A stretch of DNA of 64,000 bases. Source: Ptiloglossa arizonensis (lineage: Eukaryota; Arthropoda; Insecta; Hymenoptera; Colletidae). The stretch spans positions 2,813,029-2,877,028 of the forward strand of contig NC_135061.1 in the NCBI RefSeq assembly GCF_051014685.1, given 5' to 3'. A program made the translations under genes and the position numbers. This document shows positions 12,691 through 24,830 of this stretch, one piece after another (within the stretch, counting starts at the first letter, position 1; every line of letters starts with the position of its first letter). The notes under the pieces are model-generated. The model ran no database searches and had not been told where the DNA came from. It saw only the letters and a list, made by a program, of their open reading frames with translations.

Positions 12691-14085
12691 TCAGACACGT
12701 GTTCGTAGATTAGTCCGGGAATTGTACCCGTTAGAAACGCCTCTAGAATCATATATCTAGATAGAGACGTTCCAGTACTCGCGTAACTAGCAGAGGTGCT
12801 CTCAAACTCGCTCGTCTCCACACAGCAGATCCTAGACTCGTACGAGTCGTTGTCAGACTGGTACGATTCCATACGGAAAACCACGGAGTTATTATTCTCG
12901 GCGCCAAATGAAATTGCCGCTTAAAGCCATCGGGGGATGAATCCCAGTACACCGGGTAGCTACTCTGTCTCTCGCTTTGCTCCATTCGTCTCGTCTCCAC
13001 GGTTTGCTCTATACCTCTTGTCTCTTCGGTTCGCTCCATCCCTTTGTTTGTTTTAAAACCAATAAGAAGGAAACAGCTATGTATTAGAAACGAACATCAG
13101 CGGTAGGAGAACGCGACAGTAAATATAACGGTGAAAAGGAAAGACAAATAGGTTTCTTCGACAGTTTTACAAACAATGGTAGCACCACGGTGACACTCTT
13201 CCATAAGTCTAAACGAGTTCTCGCGTTTATCCGGTGAATGACGCGATCTGCAGCGATACCTAGAACCGAAGTAGTTCGCGACGTCATGGAATCGGATATA
13301 TCGGAATCTGCGAGGCTGGAGTCGTGTACGAAGTTCGACACGAAAGTAACAACGTGGCTGTTACTTCGTGTAGTGGTATCGTTTAGAGAATTACGATGTC
13401 TGTTGAAATAGTGCTGTATCGTGGTTTCAGTGTAGGTTTAGGAAAAGGTAGCTTCCAGAGAGGGTAATTGTTCATTTTTCGGAAAGAAAAGTAGCGTTGA
13501 ACCGAGGAGTCTTGAGTCGAGAAGTGTTGAAAAAGAATCGTGAAGCTTTGTAGAGAGCTGTGTCATAGTCACGTTATCCAGCCATTGTCAAAGTATCAAT
13601 GATTTGTAACTTAATGAATTGTACCACGCAAATTTAGAAAATTACTACATCCCTCGAAATAGTACTTCCTTCTTCATCAATAGACTCGCGTACCGAACAA
13701 TAGCCCGGATCACTATTTGTAAAATTGTTCGAAAGCTTCGTTATTTTTGTTTTCGTCGTTTCTGTCGCCATAAATTGAGTTCCATTAAATATCTAGCCTT
13801 CTGGGAAAGGGAGAACTCGTAACGTAGCAAAATGTGACAGATAAGGACGATGATCGAGTAGAACGATGTTTTTATTCCCAGAATCTGCTTCGCTGACAAA
13901 ACGTTGTAGGACAAAGCGTTATCCCGATACAAGGCACATTTCTCACTCGTTTCTACATTTCAGATGAGATTTTAATACGATGACATTGATTACTCGATCA
14001 AATACTAAAATACTAAAATCATCTTCTTTTAATCGACGAACGCGAGCAGTCAGATATAATATTTGACGCACTTCAAATGATTGAT
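12691..14085. other. Unassigned interval
   Basis: No recognisable gene. There are local short duplications (ttcgctccat/tttgctccat near 12980-13040). Open frames of 60-96 codons on the minus strand at 12645-13341 carry no identifiable domain. Confidence 0.4.
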
Positions 14086-14715
14086 CTTGGGACATTATAT
14101 TTGGAATATGAAATCATAGTGTACGTTAACAGTTCGTTCTCACTTAAAAGAATAGAATTTCACACGCCAAATTGATCTTGGAATATTATATTTGGAATAT
14201 AAAATTGCAGTGTACGTTAACAGTTCATTCTCATTTAAAAGAATAGAATTTCACACGCCAAATTGATCTTGGAATATTATATTTGGAATATAAAATTGCA
14301 GTGTACGTTAACAGTTCATTCTCATTTAAAAGAATAGAATTTTGCACACCAGATTGATCTTGGAATATTATATTTAGAATATAAAATTGCAGTGTACGTT
14401 AACAGTTCGTTCTCGCTTAAAAGAATAGAATTTTGCACACCAGATTGATCTTGGAACATTATATTTGGAATATAAAATCACAGTATACACTAACAACAGT
14501 TCGTTCTCACTTAAAAGAATAGAATTTCACACACCAGATTGATCTTGGAATATTATATTTGGAATATAAAATCACAGTGTACGCTAACAGTTCGTTCTCA
14601 TTTAAAAGAATAGAATTTTGCACACCAGATTGATCTTGGAACATTATATTTGGAATATAAAATCACAGTGTACATTAAGAACGGTTCGTTCTCGCTTAAA
14701 AGTTTAGAATTCAAG
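14085..14715. repeat. ~91-bp tandem repeat, 7 copies
   Basis: ttgatcttgg begins units at 14091, 14172, 14263, 14354, 14445, 14539 and 14630. The period is 91 bp in the middle copies, with 81 at the left edge and 94 where an extra aac triplet is present. Each unit includes attatatttggaatataaaa, cagtgtacgttaacagttc and aaaagaatagaatttt. Confidence 0.92.
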
Positions 14716-16110
14716 CGAAAACTTACAGATAAATAAATCCAAAGATGGATGGTCGTCGAGGATCCAATCAGACTTTGTATCTTCGTTTACGAGCTAAACT
14801 CTTGTCGCTTCTAATTGGTAGTGGAGTTAGAGCCATTTAGGGTAAAATTGGGTGTGGTCGGTACAGGATTGGATGTTTGGGAAATGCAGAAACTGTGGGT
14901 TGGAGTCACGGTGTGCAAGCACGCGTAAAGAACGGTCATGTAAAGAGAAAACCGAGCGAGAAGATCGAGAAAGGAATGAAAAATATCGAAAACGAAACAG
15001 ACAATGTTTCAAGATGATCGAACATCACGTTTTAATTTATGATCCGACTAGCATAAGGACTGTCGAATATTCGGTGCCTGTGTTCCAACTCAGAACTGAT
15101 TTCACTGGGAATTTTAAGTAATTTTAAGTAATTTCAACTGCCTTCAACCACCGAGGGTTTGCGTCGGTAATTAAAAAGGTTTCTCGGATTTCTCTAGTTT
15201 AACGAGAAGCATGGGGTCGTTGCTCGCGTTTTTAATCATACATTTTCCAACGTGGCTCAAAGTGCATCTGTGTTAAAATATTCGTCCACTGTCGTCGAAT
15301 AAATAGAACAGAACGAAACTCGCTGCGCTATGAGATTATAGTTCAAGCTTGAACCACCTTCTGTTCAATTTTCGTCTCTCATTTGTTGGTTCAACAATTG
15401 TAGAGTCGGACTGGTTGGTAGCTCGGTGGATCTCGTATTTTGAGTTCTATAGGTTCGTGGTCCTCTGCGTGGAATTTTATAAATCCAGTATACGTTGTTT
15501 ACTTTTAATCCAGAATCACCTCTGACGTTCGAGACATCTGTGAGTGATCTTCCACGAGAACTCGACGAATCGAATGTCGTACATATCGAACCGTACGAAT
15601 CGAGGATCATTCGTATCGGTCTTCGTGCGTTTAATGCTAACCATGGAAACATGGCACGTCCATATGGTCGCACGTGCCCTAAACGAGGTACTTTTTCACT
15701 CAAAGTGTCTTCCACGCTGCTTGTTACCACCGGTGTAAATAGACTTCTGCACGTGACACAATACAGTGAACCGTTTGAAAACGAATTCGTTATCACACGA
15801 TTTGTGATAACTTCAAAGGCGATTAAACAAGTTCTCGCTGTCCGGAAAATTTCAAATTGATCGAGTAGATTTCGTTCAGCGAAAATTTAACGAAATTTCC
15901 CGAAATTTATTATTATCGGTGGCTCCTAATCCACGTGGAACAATCGTTTCGGAAGGAAAATCGATTCTTGATGGAGATCTCTGTTGTTGACGATTTCGAT
16001 AAGTGATTCGTGTCAACGAAGGGGAGTAACGAGTCCGATAGGATCTCTCTCCTCGTTTCACGATCTCGCGCGAGACAAATCGTTATCATCGGAGAACGTG
16101 TTACGTCGCG
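14716..16110. other. Unassigned interval
   Basis: No gene recognised. Frames on both strands at 15365-15860 overlap each other and have no family features. Confidence 0.4.
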
Positions 16111-16114
16111 AGAA

Positions 16115-16420
16115 TGAAGAGATCGGCAATTTGCAACGAGGACGAAGAAATTGGGAATTTACAACGGGTACGAAGAAATTGGCAATTTACAACGGGTACG
16201 AAGAGATCGACAATTTACAATGGGAACGAAGAAATCGGCAATTTATAACGGGACGTCTCGCGAACGAAGAGATCGACAATTTACAACGGGACGTCCGCGA
16301 ATGAAGAGACCAACAATTTACAACGGGACGTCTCGCGAACGAAGAGATCGTCAATTTACAATCAGGACGAAGAAATCGGCAATTTACAACGGGACGTCTC
16401 TCGAACGAAGAAATCGGCGG
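16115..16420. repeat. Minisatellite of ~30-bp and longer units (gaagaaatcggcaatttacaac)
   Basis: About nine irregular units alternate aatttacaacgggtacgaagaaat with a longer version containing gggacgtctcgcgaacgaag. The array abuts the LTR-like block that begins at 16428. The word aatttacaac reappears at about 17688, beyond that block and its dimer array. Confidence 0.85.
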
Positions 16421-16427
16421 TGACAAT

Positions 16428-17097
16428 TGTAGTATCGGATTTTCCGAGTCCGCTTGGGCCTGCTTCGGGCGCAAGCCTAAACAAGATAGCACGTACGGAT
16501 AGACCTGGGTCAGCTAGCTTTTATGATAGGCCCGAGTATCCCTTTACAGGGGATCCTACGCGACGACTGCGTGTAAGAATGCATGGGGATGAAAGAGAAT
16601 AGATGTGGCTCGGAGAAAGTGAGGTATGTTTGGAAAAGACGAACGATTAGGATGGCCGAACGTGACCGAATGACTGAAGTGAGAGAGACTGAGGATTGGA
16701 ATGAAAGAGAACGAATAGGCATGACTATATAGAGTGCGAAAGGAACGTTTGGGATACGGTACAGTGTGTCCAGAAGTTAGGACAGGACAGTGTGTCCTGA
16801 GTGTAAGAGTAAGACGTCGAATGTATATCCGGAGAGTGTGTCGCGGACAGTATAAATAAGAAGACAATAAGACGAGACAATTAAAAGACGCACCAAGAAA
16901 AACCGGTATAAGACTTAAGCAACAAAGACGATAAAAGACGCGTGCCGAGAGCATAAAGACGGTTAGCTTAGTTCAATGCGCGGTCGATCCACCTTAGCGG
17001 AAAGCGAAACCAATCACCAACACTACGTTTAATACTAATATCACTGTAATATATATCCTTAAATATACTTCAATATACAGCACGAGTGCAACAGTCA
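16428..17097 (+). repeat. Probable LTR (solo or 5') of an LTR retroelement
   Basis: The block begins TGTAGTATCGG and ends near acagtca, just before TTTGGGGGCT. A TATA-box-like TATAAATA lies at 16851-16858 and would direct transcription about 220 bp before the end, a normal LTR layout. A primer-binding-site-like sequence follows the end. Inverted words (GCTTG...CAAGC at about 16447-16471; tatccc...ggggat at about 16528-16552) could form hairpins in the U3-like part. No gag, pol or second LTR was found, so the element is solo or decayed. Boundaries are uncertain by several bases. Confidence 0.4.
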
Positions 17098-17665
17098 TTT
17101 GGGGGCTTTACTCCAAAAGTCGGGGATTAATAACTCAAGATCTCTTCTCAAGTGATCTGAAGAGAGGAAAGAACAACAATATATAATATCCTTAAATATA
17201 CTTCAATATACCGCACGAGTGCAACAGTTATTTGGGGGCTCGTACGGGGATAAATATCTAAGATCTCTTCTCAAGTGATCCGAAGAGAGGAAAGAACAAC
17301 AATATATAATATCCTCAAATATACTTCAATATACCGCACGAGTGCAACAGTCATTTGGGGGCTTTACTCCAAAAGCCGGGGATTAATAACTAAGATCTCT
17401 TCTCAAGTGATCTGAAGAGAGGAAAGAACAATATATAATATCCTTAAATATTCTTCAATATACCACAAGAGTGCAACAGTTATTTGGGGGCTCGTACGGG
17501 GATAAATATCTAAGATCTCTTCTCAAGTGATCCGAAGAGAGGAAAGAACAACAATATATAATATCCTCAAATATACTTCAATATACCGCATGAGTGCAAC
17601 AGTCATTTGGGGGCTTTACTCCAAAAGCCGGGGATTAATAACTCAAGATCTCTTCTCAAGTGATC
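17060..17665 (+). repeat. Alternating ~126-bp tandem array of LTR end plus primer-site-like sequence
   Basis: gagtgcaac recurs at 17084, 17217, 17340, 17469 and 17592. Odd units read tttgggggctttactccaaa...cggggatta (variant A); even units read tttgggggctcgtacgggga (variant B). The array is therefore an A-B-A-B-A dimer of about 252 bp. Every unit includes atactcttaaata-like AT-rich DNA, agatctcttctcaagtgat and gaagagaggaaagaac. In variant B, TGGGGGCTCGT (17233 and 17485) equals the first 11 nt of the known tRNA-Pro primer-binding site. Confidence 0.75.
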
Positions 17666-18131
17666 TGAAGAGAGGGAAAAACAACACAATTTACAACTGG
17701 ACCGCGCCGCGTCGCAGTAACGTCCGTAACACGATTCATGGTTGTTGGAATGAATGCAACAACGATCTTAAGGGTGGCAGATGTCGATGTCAGTTTTAAC
17801 AACTGTCTCCGTATTGGCGTAGAAGGATCGTCCGCCACGGGGTCAACGATTTGGCCGTTTTCTTTTGGTTTTTCTTTTCAGTCGAGTTCCAAGTCCAGAG
17901 TCAGAAAGACCACACGACACTGTCGTCGTTCGCATCAAGACATATCATATCGACGCGACATATCATATGATCATACGATCGACATCACACGTCATATAGA
18001 CACACCAAACATATATGTATACGCATTTCTTCGAACTTTATATTCTTATATATACAATAACTGTACTACCAGATACGCGAGATCTCGGCATATTACAATA
18101 AACTAGATATTATAATCTGAACTTTACAACA
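17666..18131. other. Unassigned interval
   Basis: No gene recognised. The short palindromic words acatatcatatcgacgcgacatatc occur near 17940-17970. Confidence 0.4.
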
Positions 18132-19045
18132 ATCGTAACACACCGTGCACCGATCGACGTCTAAATGCCACATGGTGTTGCACCGAAGAAGATCCGCGAA
18201 CGCGGTTGTTGCGGCACGCAAAAATCGGCGCAGTCCGTCGAGCCCTACGTTTTATGGCGGGATTAGTACGGGTGCCGAGCATGTCATCGGCGCACGTGCT
18301 ACCCCCCGTCAACTAACTACCCTGCCTGGGTTCTTGGAAGGCTGCTAAGCAGCTGCAAGTAATTGAGGCGACTTTCGCCGTTTTATGATTTTTAGTAATT
18401 TTAACTTCCAAGAACCCACGTTTTAAACTAACAATCCCACTCCTGGGATCCCTCTCCTGCAACTCCGCTGTCCACCTCCAAATTTCCTCGACCAATCACA
18501 TCCTGAGCCGAGTGTATATAGCGGAGGGTAGAGACGCGAAAAATTTCATTATACACTTAGTCATTACTATGTCATTACACGTTACAGTCACTACGTCATT
18601 ACACCATTACACTGTTACAAGTGACAAGACTCTTACAAGTTTGCCACGAGTCACCATCACTTGCAAGACTTACAAGTTTGCCACAAGTCTATCACTTACA
18701 ACTTACACACGAAGTCACTGACTTACATATTTGCCAGAAGTCACACTTGAAACATTCTTACACTTCGCTTACACAAGTCGAAACTTGAAATACAACTGTG
18801 CCAACAAGTTCGAACAACAATCTTCACCATCATTGTACAAAATATATTATTGTTGAACCACATCGACAATAGTGCATTTTTAATCACCAACCATCTCGAG
18901 ACCTCTAACGAGCTGTCGAGAAGCGCGGACGACGAGAATCTACAACCATCGACAACTCCCGTCGTCCAAGGCGCAACACCGTGCACCGATCGACGTCGAA
19001 ATGCCACATGGTGTTGCACCGAAGAAGATCCGCGAACGCGGTGAT
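18132..19045 (+). repeat. LTR-like repeat, copy 1
   Basis: The segment at 18306-18540 matches 53250-53480 (ctgggttcttgga, gctgctaagcagctgc, ggcgactttcgcc, aatcccactcc, tccacctc). A TATA-like tatatag at about 18517 precedes a leader of short repeats (cattac and acaagtttgccac). The end (18895-19045) matches 54180-54310 (gagctgtcgagaagcgcggacgacgag). A ~65-bp direct repeat, accgatcgacgtc...cgcgaacgcgg, lies at both edges (18140-18205 and 18979-19043). No coding capacity. It could be a solo LTR of an unknown family or another non-autonomous repeat. Confidence 0.45.
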
Positions 19046-22000
19046 TAATCGTACCGCGAGACACCGTATTGGTTTTCGACGCACGTCGGTCGTGGCAGCG
19101 CGAAAGATACCTCGATTATCCGATGAATCGGGGCCCACTCTAAGCGCGTAGCTACTTTGGAGATAGAACACGAACGCCGACAACGGCCCCGCGCGCAAAT
19201 AAAAGCAAATCCCGACAATCCGATCGCAAATTCGGTCACGTACGCGCCGCTGATGGTCGTAATCGAGCGAAATTTGCAATTACAGTGCCTATAATGCAAC
19301 TACGTCACAATATCCCGTAACGCATAACGATACGGTTATGTTTCCAGCGTTCGGTACATCCCGCAGGCGTTTTTGGGTACGTTACCTGACGCCATTTGCG
19401 GCCACGGTGTTATCGGACACGCTAAGCCCCGACAGGAACTTCCCTGTGTAAACCTGGCGATTAAAGGTTACTACGAAACGCGGCACGACGATTCATTCCG
19501 ACCGGTCTCGGAAATAACGATACCCTGACCACCGGTGAACGCGGATGAAGCGATAACGGGCTAACAAACTTTATTTCCACTTCGTGCCCGTTCCGCGGCG
19601 ATACAAAGGTCGCGGAAGGGTGAGAAAACCCAAACTACCTTCGACCGACCTCTCGCGCGATGTTGCGAGATTTTTATCATACGGCCGTTCATCCCAGGGA
19701 TCATTACCACGGTTATCTTTACTGCGGTACCGTTTCCCGCGTAAAAGTCGCCAACGACAGAAGTCACAGATCGCTTCTATCCTCTGCCCGTTTAAACCTT
19801 CCACGGATGGAACGAAACGAGATTCTTCACTGGGATCTTCTCGCGAGACAACTTTCTCACCGTTATTAGCCGCGCGTGAAATTCTACCGTGATAATTATG
19901 TTTGCTCGACACGATCTTCCGTGGATGTCTCCGGGCCTGCACGACTACAATCCGAAATGGATCATCCACATCCAAGATAGTGTTTCGAAAGTATCGATTT
20001 TGTTCGATACGGTGAGCTCTTCGAAAAAGAAAAATTAATTAAATTTCGTCGAAAAGAATACAAATTATTTTTCGCAAAAAGGATCAGGATAGTCGAATAA
20101 TTGATAGATTTTTAATTCCCGCAAGTACGTTTCAATGAAATGTTACGAAGAGCTACTGTGTGGAGTCGTTATTTTCAAACGGATTTACCGTGTCAATTTT
20201 AATATTCATATTTTTCATTACATCTTTACTGGAGTATATTACCAATGGATTGTCGATGAAATGCTTTGTACGAGAAAAATTAGTCGCAACGTGTTCTCGT
20301 TCGGACTATTTTTAACGCGAACGACAAAGCGAAATTCAATTTTACCGAATCGCACGTGTAATTGAAAATAGTTCCCACGAGGCTGCGTTTCAACTCATTT
20401 TCATCGGAGAGCCTCGTCAATGTGTCTATAATACTCCTACGAATAAAATAACGAGGAATTTACAAATTTTTATCTTCGTTAGCGAAAATTTCTCCCGCTG
20501 ACTAAACAGAAACATATTCAAGAAATATTGCAATAAGATCGTTCCAGTGTCTCGATTCCAGACCTGAGAATCTTCGAGAAGAATTAAACTTGTCGTTTCA
20601 GCGACAACAATTTTAATATCTCGATCCAAAAATTGTAGACGAACCAAGGACCAGAAGATTCTGAATTGCTAGCATTGCTGTCTCCTTGACAACGTCTGAG
20701 TATTGCAACAGAAAATGTTACAACAGAAAATGGCAGTACGAAACGGTTCAACAGGTTGTACATACTTAGAATTTTTAGGTCTTTTTGGGTGTAAATGACA
20801 CTCGGAACCTGTTTGAGCAGTGTTCTTTCGCGAGTGTTTCAAGAACCTTGTCCACCGCCTCTTGTCCAAGTGTGGCAAATAGTGTTAATTATGCGAACAG
20901 GTACATAGAAACAATAAATAATTTTCAATCGAAAGTGAAGACATTCTTGTACACAATCTTTAATATATACATCCTGTATTAACAGTGATCGAATGGTACA
21001 AATTTTGAGAAAATTATACATCATTCGTAACCCTTCTACGAACCGAGGAACAATTTAATCCAAATTTTACGTTCTTTCTGTATTCTGGATACTTTTGGTT
21101 TCGATTTTGAAATTCTGCTCCACGGTGATATATTTCAAACGAAATTAACTTCGGCTGAACGTGTATTTCGATTATAATTTTTCAATTACAGCAATGTATC
21201 GAGACGATGTGTGTTCGATATGTTTTTCGTTACACGTATCTTCTTATTGGAACTATTGTTCTGCTAGATTCGCGAGGTTCTTCGTAAAAAGATCATCAGA
21301 TCGGTCCATTCGAGTGAACAGTCACGAAGTAAAAATTTCAAAGATGAAGAAAAAAACATCGTCACGGTGAGAATTATTCAACGCTTCCCTCGGTTGGGAA
21401 ACAGAAAATTTTCGATATTTCGGTCCGAAGTGTGTTTCGTACTTCGGATAAACGTACTCACCGTGAAATTTTTCAATTCCGAGTCGATCGATCGAGTAAC
21501 TTCCGCGATAGTTGCGCCGCGAGGATCGAGAAAAACTTTCGAGTTCTCCAATATACAGTTTCCCGAAAATTCGTCTGGGAGTTTCCCAAAATTTCGGAAC
21601 AATTCCCCGTAGATTCGAATCGTTTCTTCAATGTGGGAAAAGGAAACCACGAGTCTCTTTTTTTTTTATATAAAAAATTACTCTCTTATTTAACAACGTA
21701 CCAACCGAGACGCGTGGAGCAGGCTGTCCGAAAGAAAAAATCGGCCGCGAGAATCCGTGTTTACTTTCCGTAGAATCCAGCTAACCGTGGTTCGCGACGG
21801 ATACCTCGTCCCTTTCTTCCTCTGTCAAGAAAAATTTTCCACCCTTCTCTCGGAATTGCCGGTATTTGCGGTCCTATTAGCGACCCTTCGGCCCCGGTCC
21901 CCTCCCCCCGCCACCCTTCGGCTCGAATGAAGATTGCACGAGCGCCGCGACGACTTCTAGCAAGGCTCTCTCCTACCTACCTTGCCACGGGACCTGAAAC

Positions 22001-22802
22001 GTGGTTCCAGCACGTCTCACGAATTCGCAGAACCGAGCGGAGAAAAGGAGGGCAGAGGTTGAAGTCGCGTCTACTGTAGCAAAATACCGTATGCATTATG
22101 CATGGAGGCAACTCGGTGCTCGTGCCAAGTGTGTCCTCGTGACTGCGTGGCGACTGCATGTAATTTAATTTAACAGCATCGTAAGAAACCCCACCCACCG
22201 CCAGGGCCCCGAGGCTCGTTTGTTTCCGGCACACGCGTCTTCCTACCGTCGGTTTGCCCGCGATATTTCGATCCTCGGAACGCCTACCCCCACCCGACCC
22301 GCCACCGGTATCCCCCCACCACCGGCCTCGCGTTTCTTGCCCGCGAATCATCGGTCAACCTTGAGTCACGATCCCGTCCCGCCAGCGATGGGGAGGGGGA
22401 AACCGAAGCGGCACGGGGTAAACGACGACCGAGACACAGTGTTTCTCGAGCTCTTGAATACTCAATTGGGGAACGCCGCGGACTGTGTTTTGATTCGACG
22501 ATCCGACGCGAGATTTGTTCGTGTAACAGGTAATTATTGGAGCGACCCGGGACCCACCGTGGACCAGCAAACGAAATACACTCGAACGGAAAACGACGAG
22601 ACCGTTGCGCGGTGATTGGTCGGGAATTTATACTTATCGTCGCCGATTAGGATTTACAAGATTTCTTCAACGTTTTTTTTTTTTTTATAATAAGTATCAA
22701 TTCTTCAGTTTTCTTGGATTTTTGGATTTCTTCAATTCTCGAATTTACGTTGTATCTCATTTCACGAATTCTTGAATTTATGTATTTTCTGGAATTTTAT
22801 TT
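19046..22802. other. Unassigned interval
   Basis: No gene recognised in 3.7 kb. CpG- and GC-rich stretches lie at 19050-19980 and about 21780-22620; open frames of 70-134 codons there overlap on both strands with no recognisable domains. Such stretches might hold regulatory DNA or untranslated exons, but nothing specific shows it. Confidence 0.4.
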
Positions 22803-22936
22803 ATATCGGGTGGTTCGGAAAGTCATTTTCCAAAATGGAGAATATATAATTTAGTAAAATGTTTATACACTTTGGAAACATCGTGTTTCGTATTTTCAAC
22901 GAAAAAAACGAAATGACTTTCCGAACGAGCCGATAT
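22803..22936 (+). mobile_element. Mariner-type MITE, copy 1
   Basis: The left end tatcgggtggttcggaaagt and the right end actttccgaacgagccgata are inverted repeats with about three mismatches. They are flanked by TA-rich DNA consistent with a TA target. The interior carries gaatatataatttagtaaaa and tgtttatacac. Related copies are at 23280-23395 and, inverted, at 34469-34586. Length about 130 bp, with no coding capacity. Confidence 0.65.
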
Positions 22937-23212
22937 ATTTTTATATACTCCTAACGCTGATTTAGCATCCATATTTGGAATTATATGTCATTTCGTTATA
23001 AAGTATTTACGAACTCTCTTTTCGGTATTTTTTCTCCATTTTTTGCCGGATATAGAAATAATTTGTCTTTACATACATTTGTACACATATATGTGCATAC
23101 AAAGTTTGAAAAGTAGAAAAAGGGTTTTTTATATATATTCATATTTTTGTTCTGTACAAATACAGAAACAAACACACGTTATTTTAAATAATTAATTCTA
23201 TACCTGGAAAGC

Positions 23213-23236
23213 ATTATATATATATATATATATCTT
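23213..23236. repeat. (TA)n microsatellite
   Basis: An uninterrupted ta run follows attatatata at about 23214-23232. Confidence 0.85.
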
Positions 23237-23279
23237 ATTAGATCTTATTATCCTATTAATAGGTCTTATTTTATTCCTT

Positions 23280-23395
23280 TGTTTCGATATATAATTTAAT
23301 AAAATGTTTATACACCCTAAAGAAATCGTGTTTCATTTTCACCAAAAGGAAAGAAAAAACAAAATAACTTTCCGAACAACCCAATATAATCGTTT
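23280..23395 (+). mobile_element. Mariner-type MITE, copy 2 (left end lost)
   Basis: Matches copy 1 over atatataatttaataaaatg, tgtttatacac, aatcgtgtttc and the right end aactttccgaacaaccc. The left terminal repeat is degraded or missing; a poly-T-rich gtcttattttattcc stands in its place. Confidence 0.6.
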
Positions 23396-23944
23396 TCCCG
23401 AAACGATAAGAACCGTCTGCGGAACCTTTCGACCACTTTATGCCATCCAACCTGATAAAACAGTAGATCCGAAAATCCGAGTTCAAATATTTAGTCGACT
23501 ACGCTAAAGCAAACAATCGTCGTGCCAGTTGATCGAGAAGAACGTTCTTCTCTGGCGAGTAACGTAAACGAAATAATACACGAAGCGCGAGTAAAAGAAA
23601 GAAGAAATAAGCTGGCGAAATGCGGGAACAAAACGAGTAAGAAGGTCGAGGTTAACGACACGCCAGCGTTGAAGTCTATTCGGTTTGCAAACTTGCAGGA
23701 GCTTTCGTACGCTTCGCCATGCGCTTGAAATCCCTCCATACCTCGGTTCCTCGAGAACGAGATTTCGATGAAGTGGTAGGGGGACCTCGAGTTGGGAGTT
23801 GTAAAGGATCCCTAAGTAGAATAAGCTATTCCTCTACCGGCGAAAAATCATCACATTCGAATAGTGGGTTTCGTATTTTTTCTAATATCGTTTGCACAAC
23901 CAAATCGCGCAAACGTTCGATTTAACATTGCATTTAAGAATATT
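23396..23944. other. Unassigned interval
   Basis: No gene recognised. The terminal ~60 bp (tctaatatcgtttgcacaacc...aaacgttcgatttaacattg) is the diverged tail of the 238-bp unit that follows. Confidence 0.4.
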
Positions 23945-24830
23945 CATGTTTTTGGTACAATGATCCGATGAATGTTGATTCTTGCAAAATTGTTGCATTT
24001 GAACGAAGATTTTGTAATTTGTTCGTAGTATTATTCATCGAGATGTTTGTCGCGCAGGAGTGACAATAGAAACTATAATTTAAATTGGAAATATTGTTTC
24101 TTTTTTTTTCTAATATTGTTTGTATAACGAAATCGCGCAAACGGTATCGAAGGTTCGATTTAACATTACAGCTAAGAATATTCATGTTTTTGGTACAATG
24201 ATCCGATGAATGTTGATTCTTGCAAAATTGTTGCATTTGAACGAAGATTTTGTAATTTGTTCGTAGTATTATTCATCGAGATGTTTGTCGCGCAGGAGTG
24301 ACAATAGAAACTATAATTTAAATTGGAAATATTGTTTCTTTTTTTTTCTAATATTGTTTGTATAACGAAATCGCGCAAACGGTATCGAAGGTTCGATTTA
24401 ACATTACAGCTAAGAATATTCATGTTTTTGGTACAATGATCCGATGAATGTTGATTCTTGCAAAATTGTTGCATTTGAATGAAGATTTTGTAATTTGTTC
24501 GTAGTATTATTCATCGAGATGTTTGTCGCGCAGGAGTGACAATAGAAACTATAATTTAAATTGGAACTATTGCTTCGTGTTTTTTCTAATATTGTTTGTA
24601 TAACAAAATGACGCAAACGGTGTTGGAACGTTCGATTTAACATTGCAGCTAAGAATATTCATGTTTTTGGTACAATGATCCGATGAATGTTGACTCTCGC
24701 AAAATTGTTGCATTTGAACAAAGATTTTCTAATTTCTTCGTGTTATTATTTATCGAGATGTTTGTCGTGCAGGAGTGACAATGGAAACTATAATTTAAAT
24801 TGGAACTATTGTTTCGTATTTTTACCTGAC
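23945..24830. repeat. 238-bp tandem repeat, 3.7 copies
   Basis: catgtttttggtacaatga begins units at 23945, 24183, 24421 and 24660 (periods 238, 238, 239). The first two full units appear almost identical, giving two minus-strand frames of 100 identical residues. The fourth is more diverged and ends near gtttcgtattttt. Units contain gcgcaggagtgacaatag and taatttaaattggaa. The reading frames are copies of the repeat, not paralogous genes. Confidence 0.95.

Noticed and set aside
23934..24643. Three similar minus-strand frames as a small gene family
   Set aside because: They are the same frame in each copy of a 238-bp tandem repeat, including non-coding-like T-runs.
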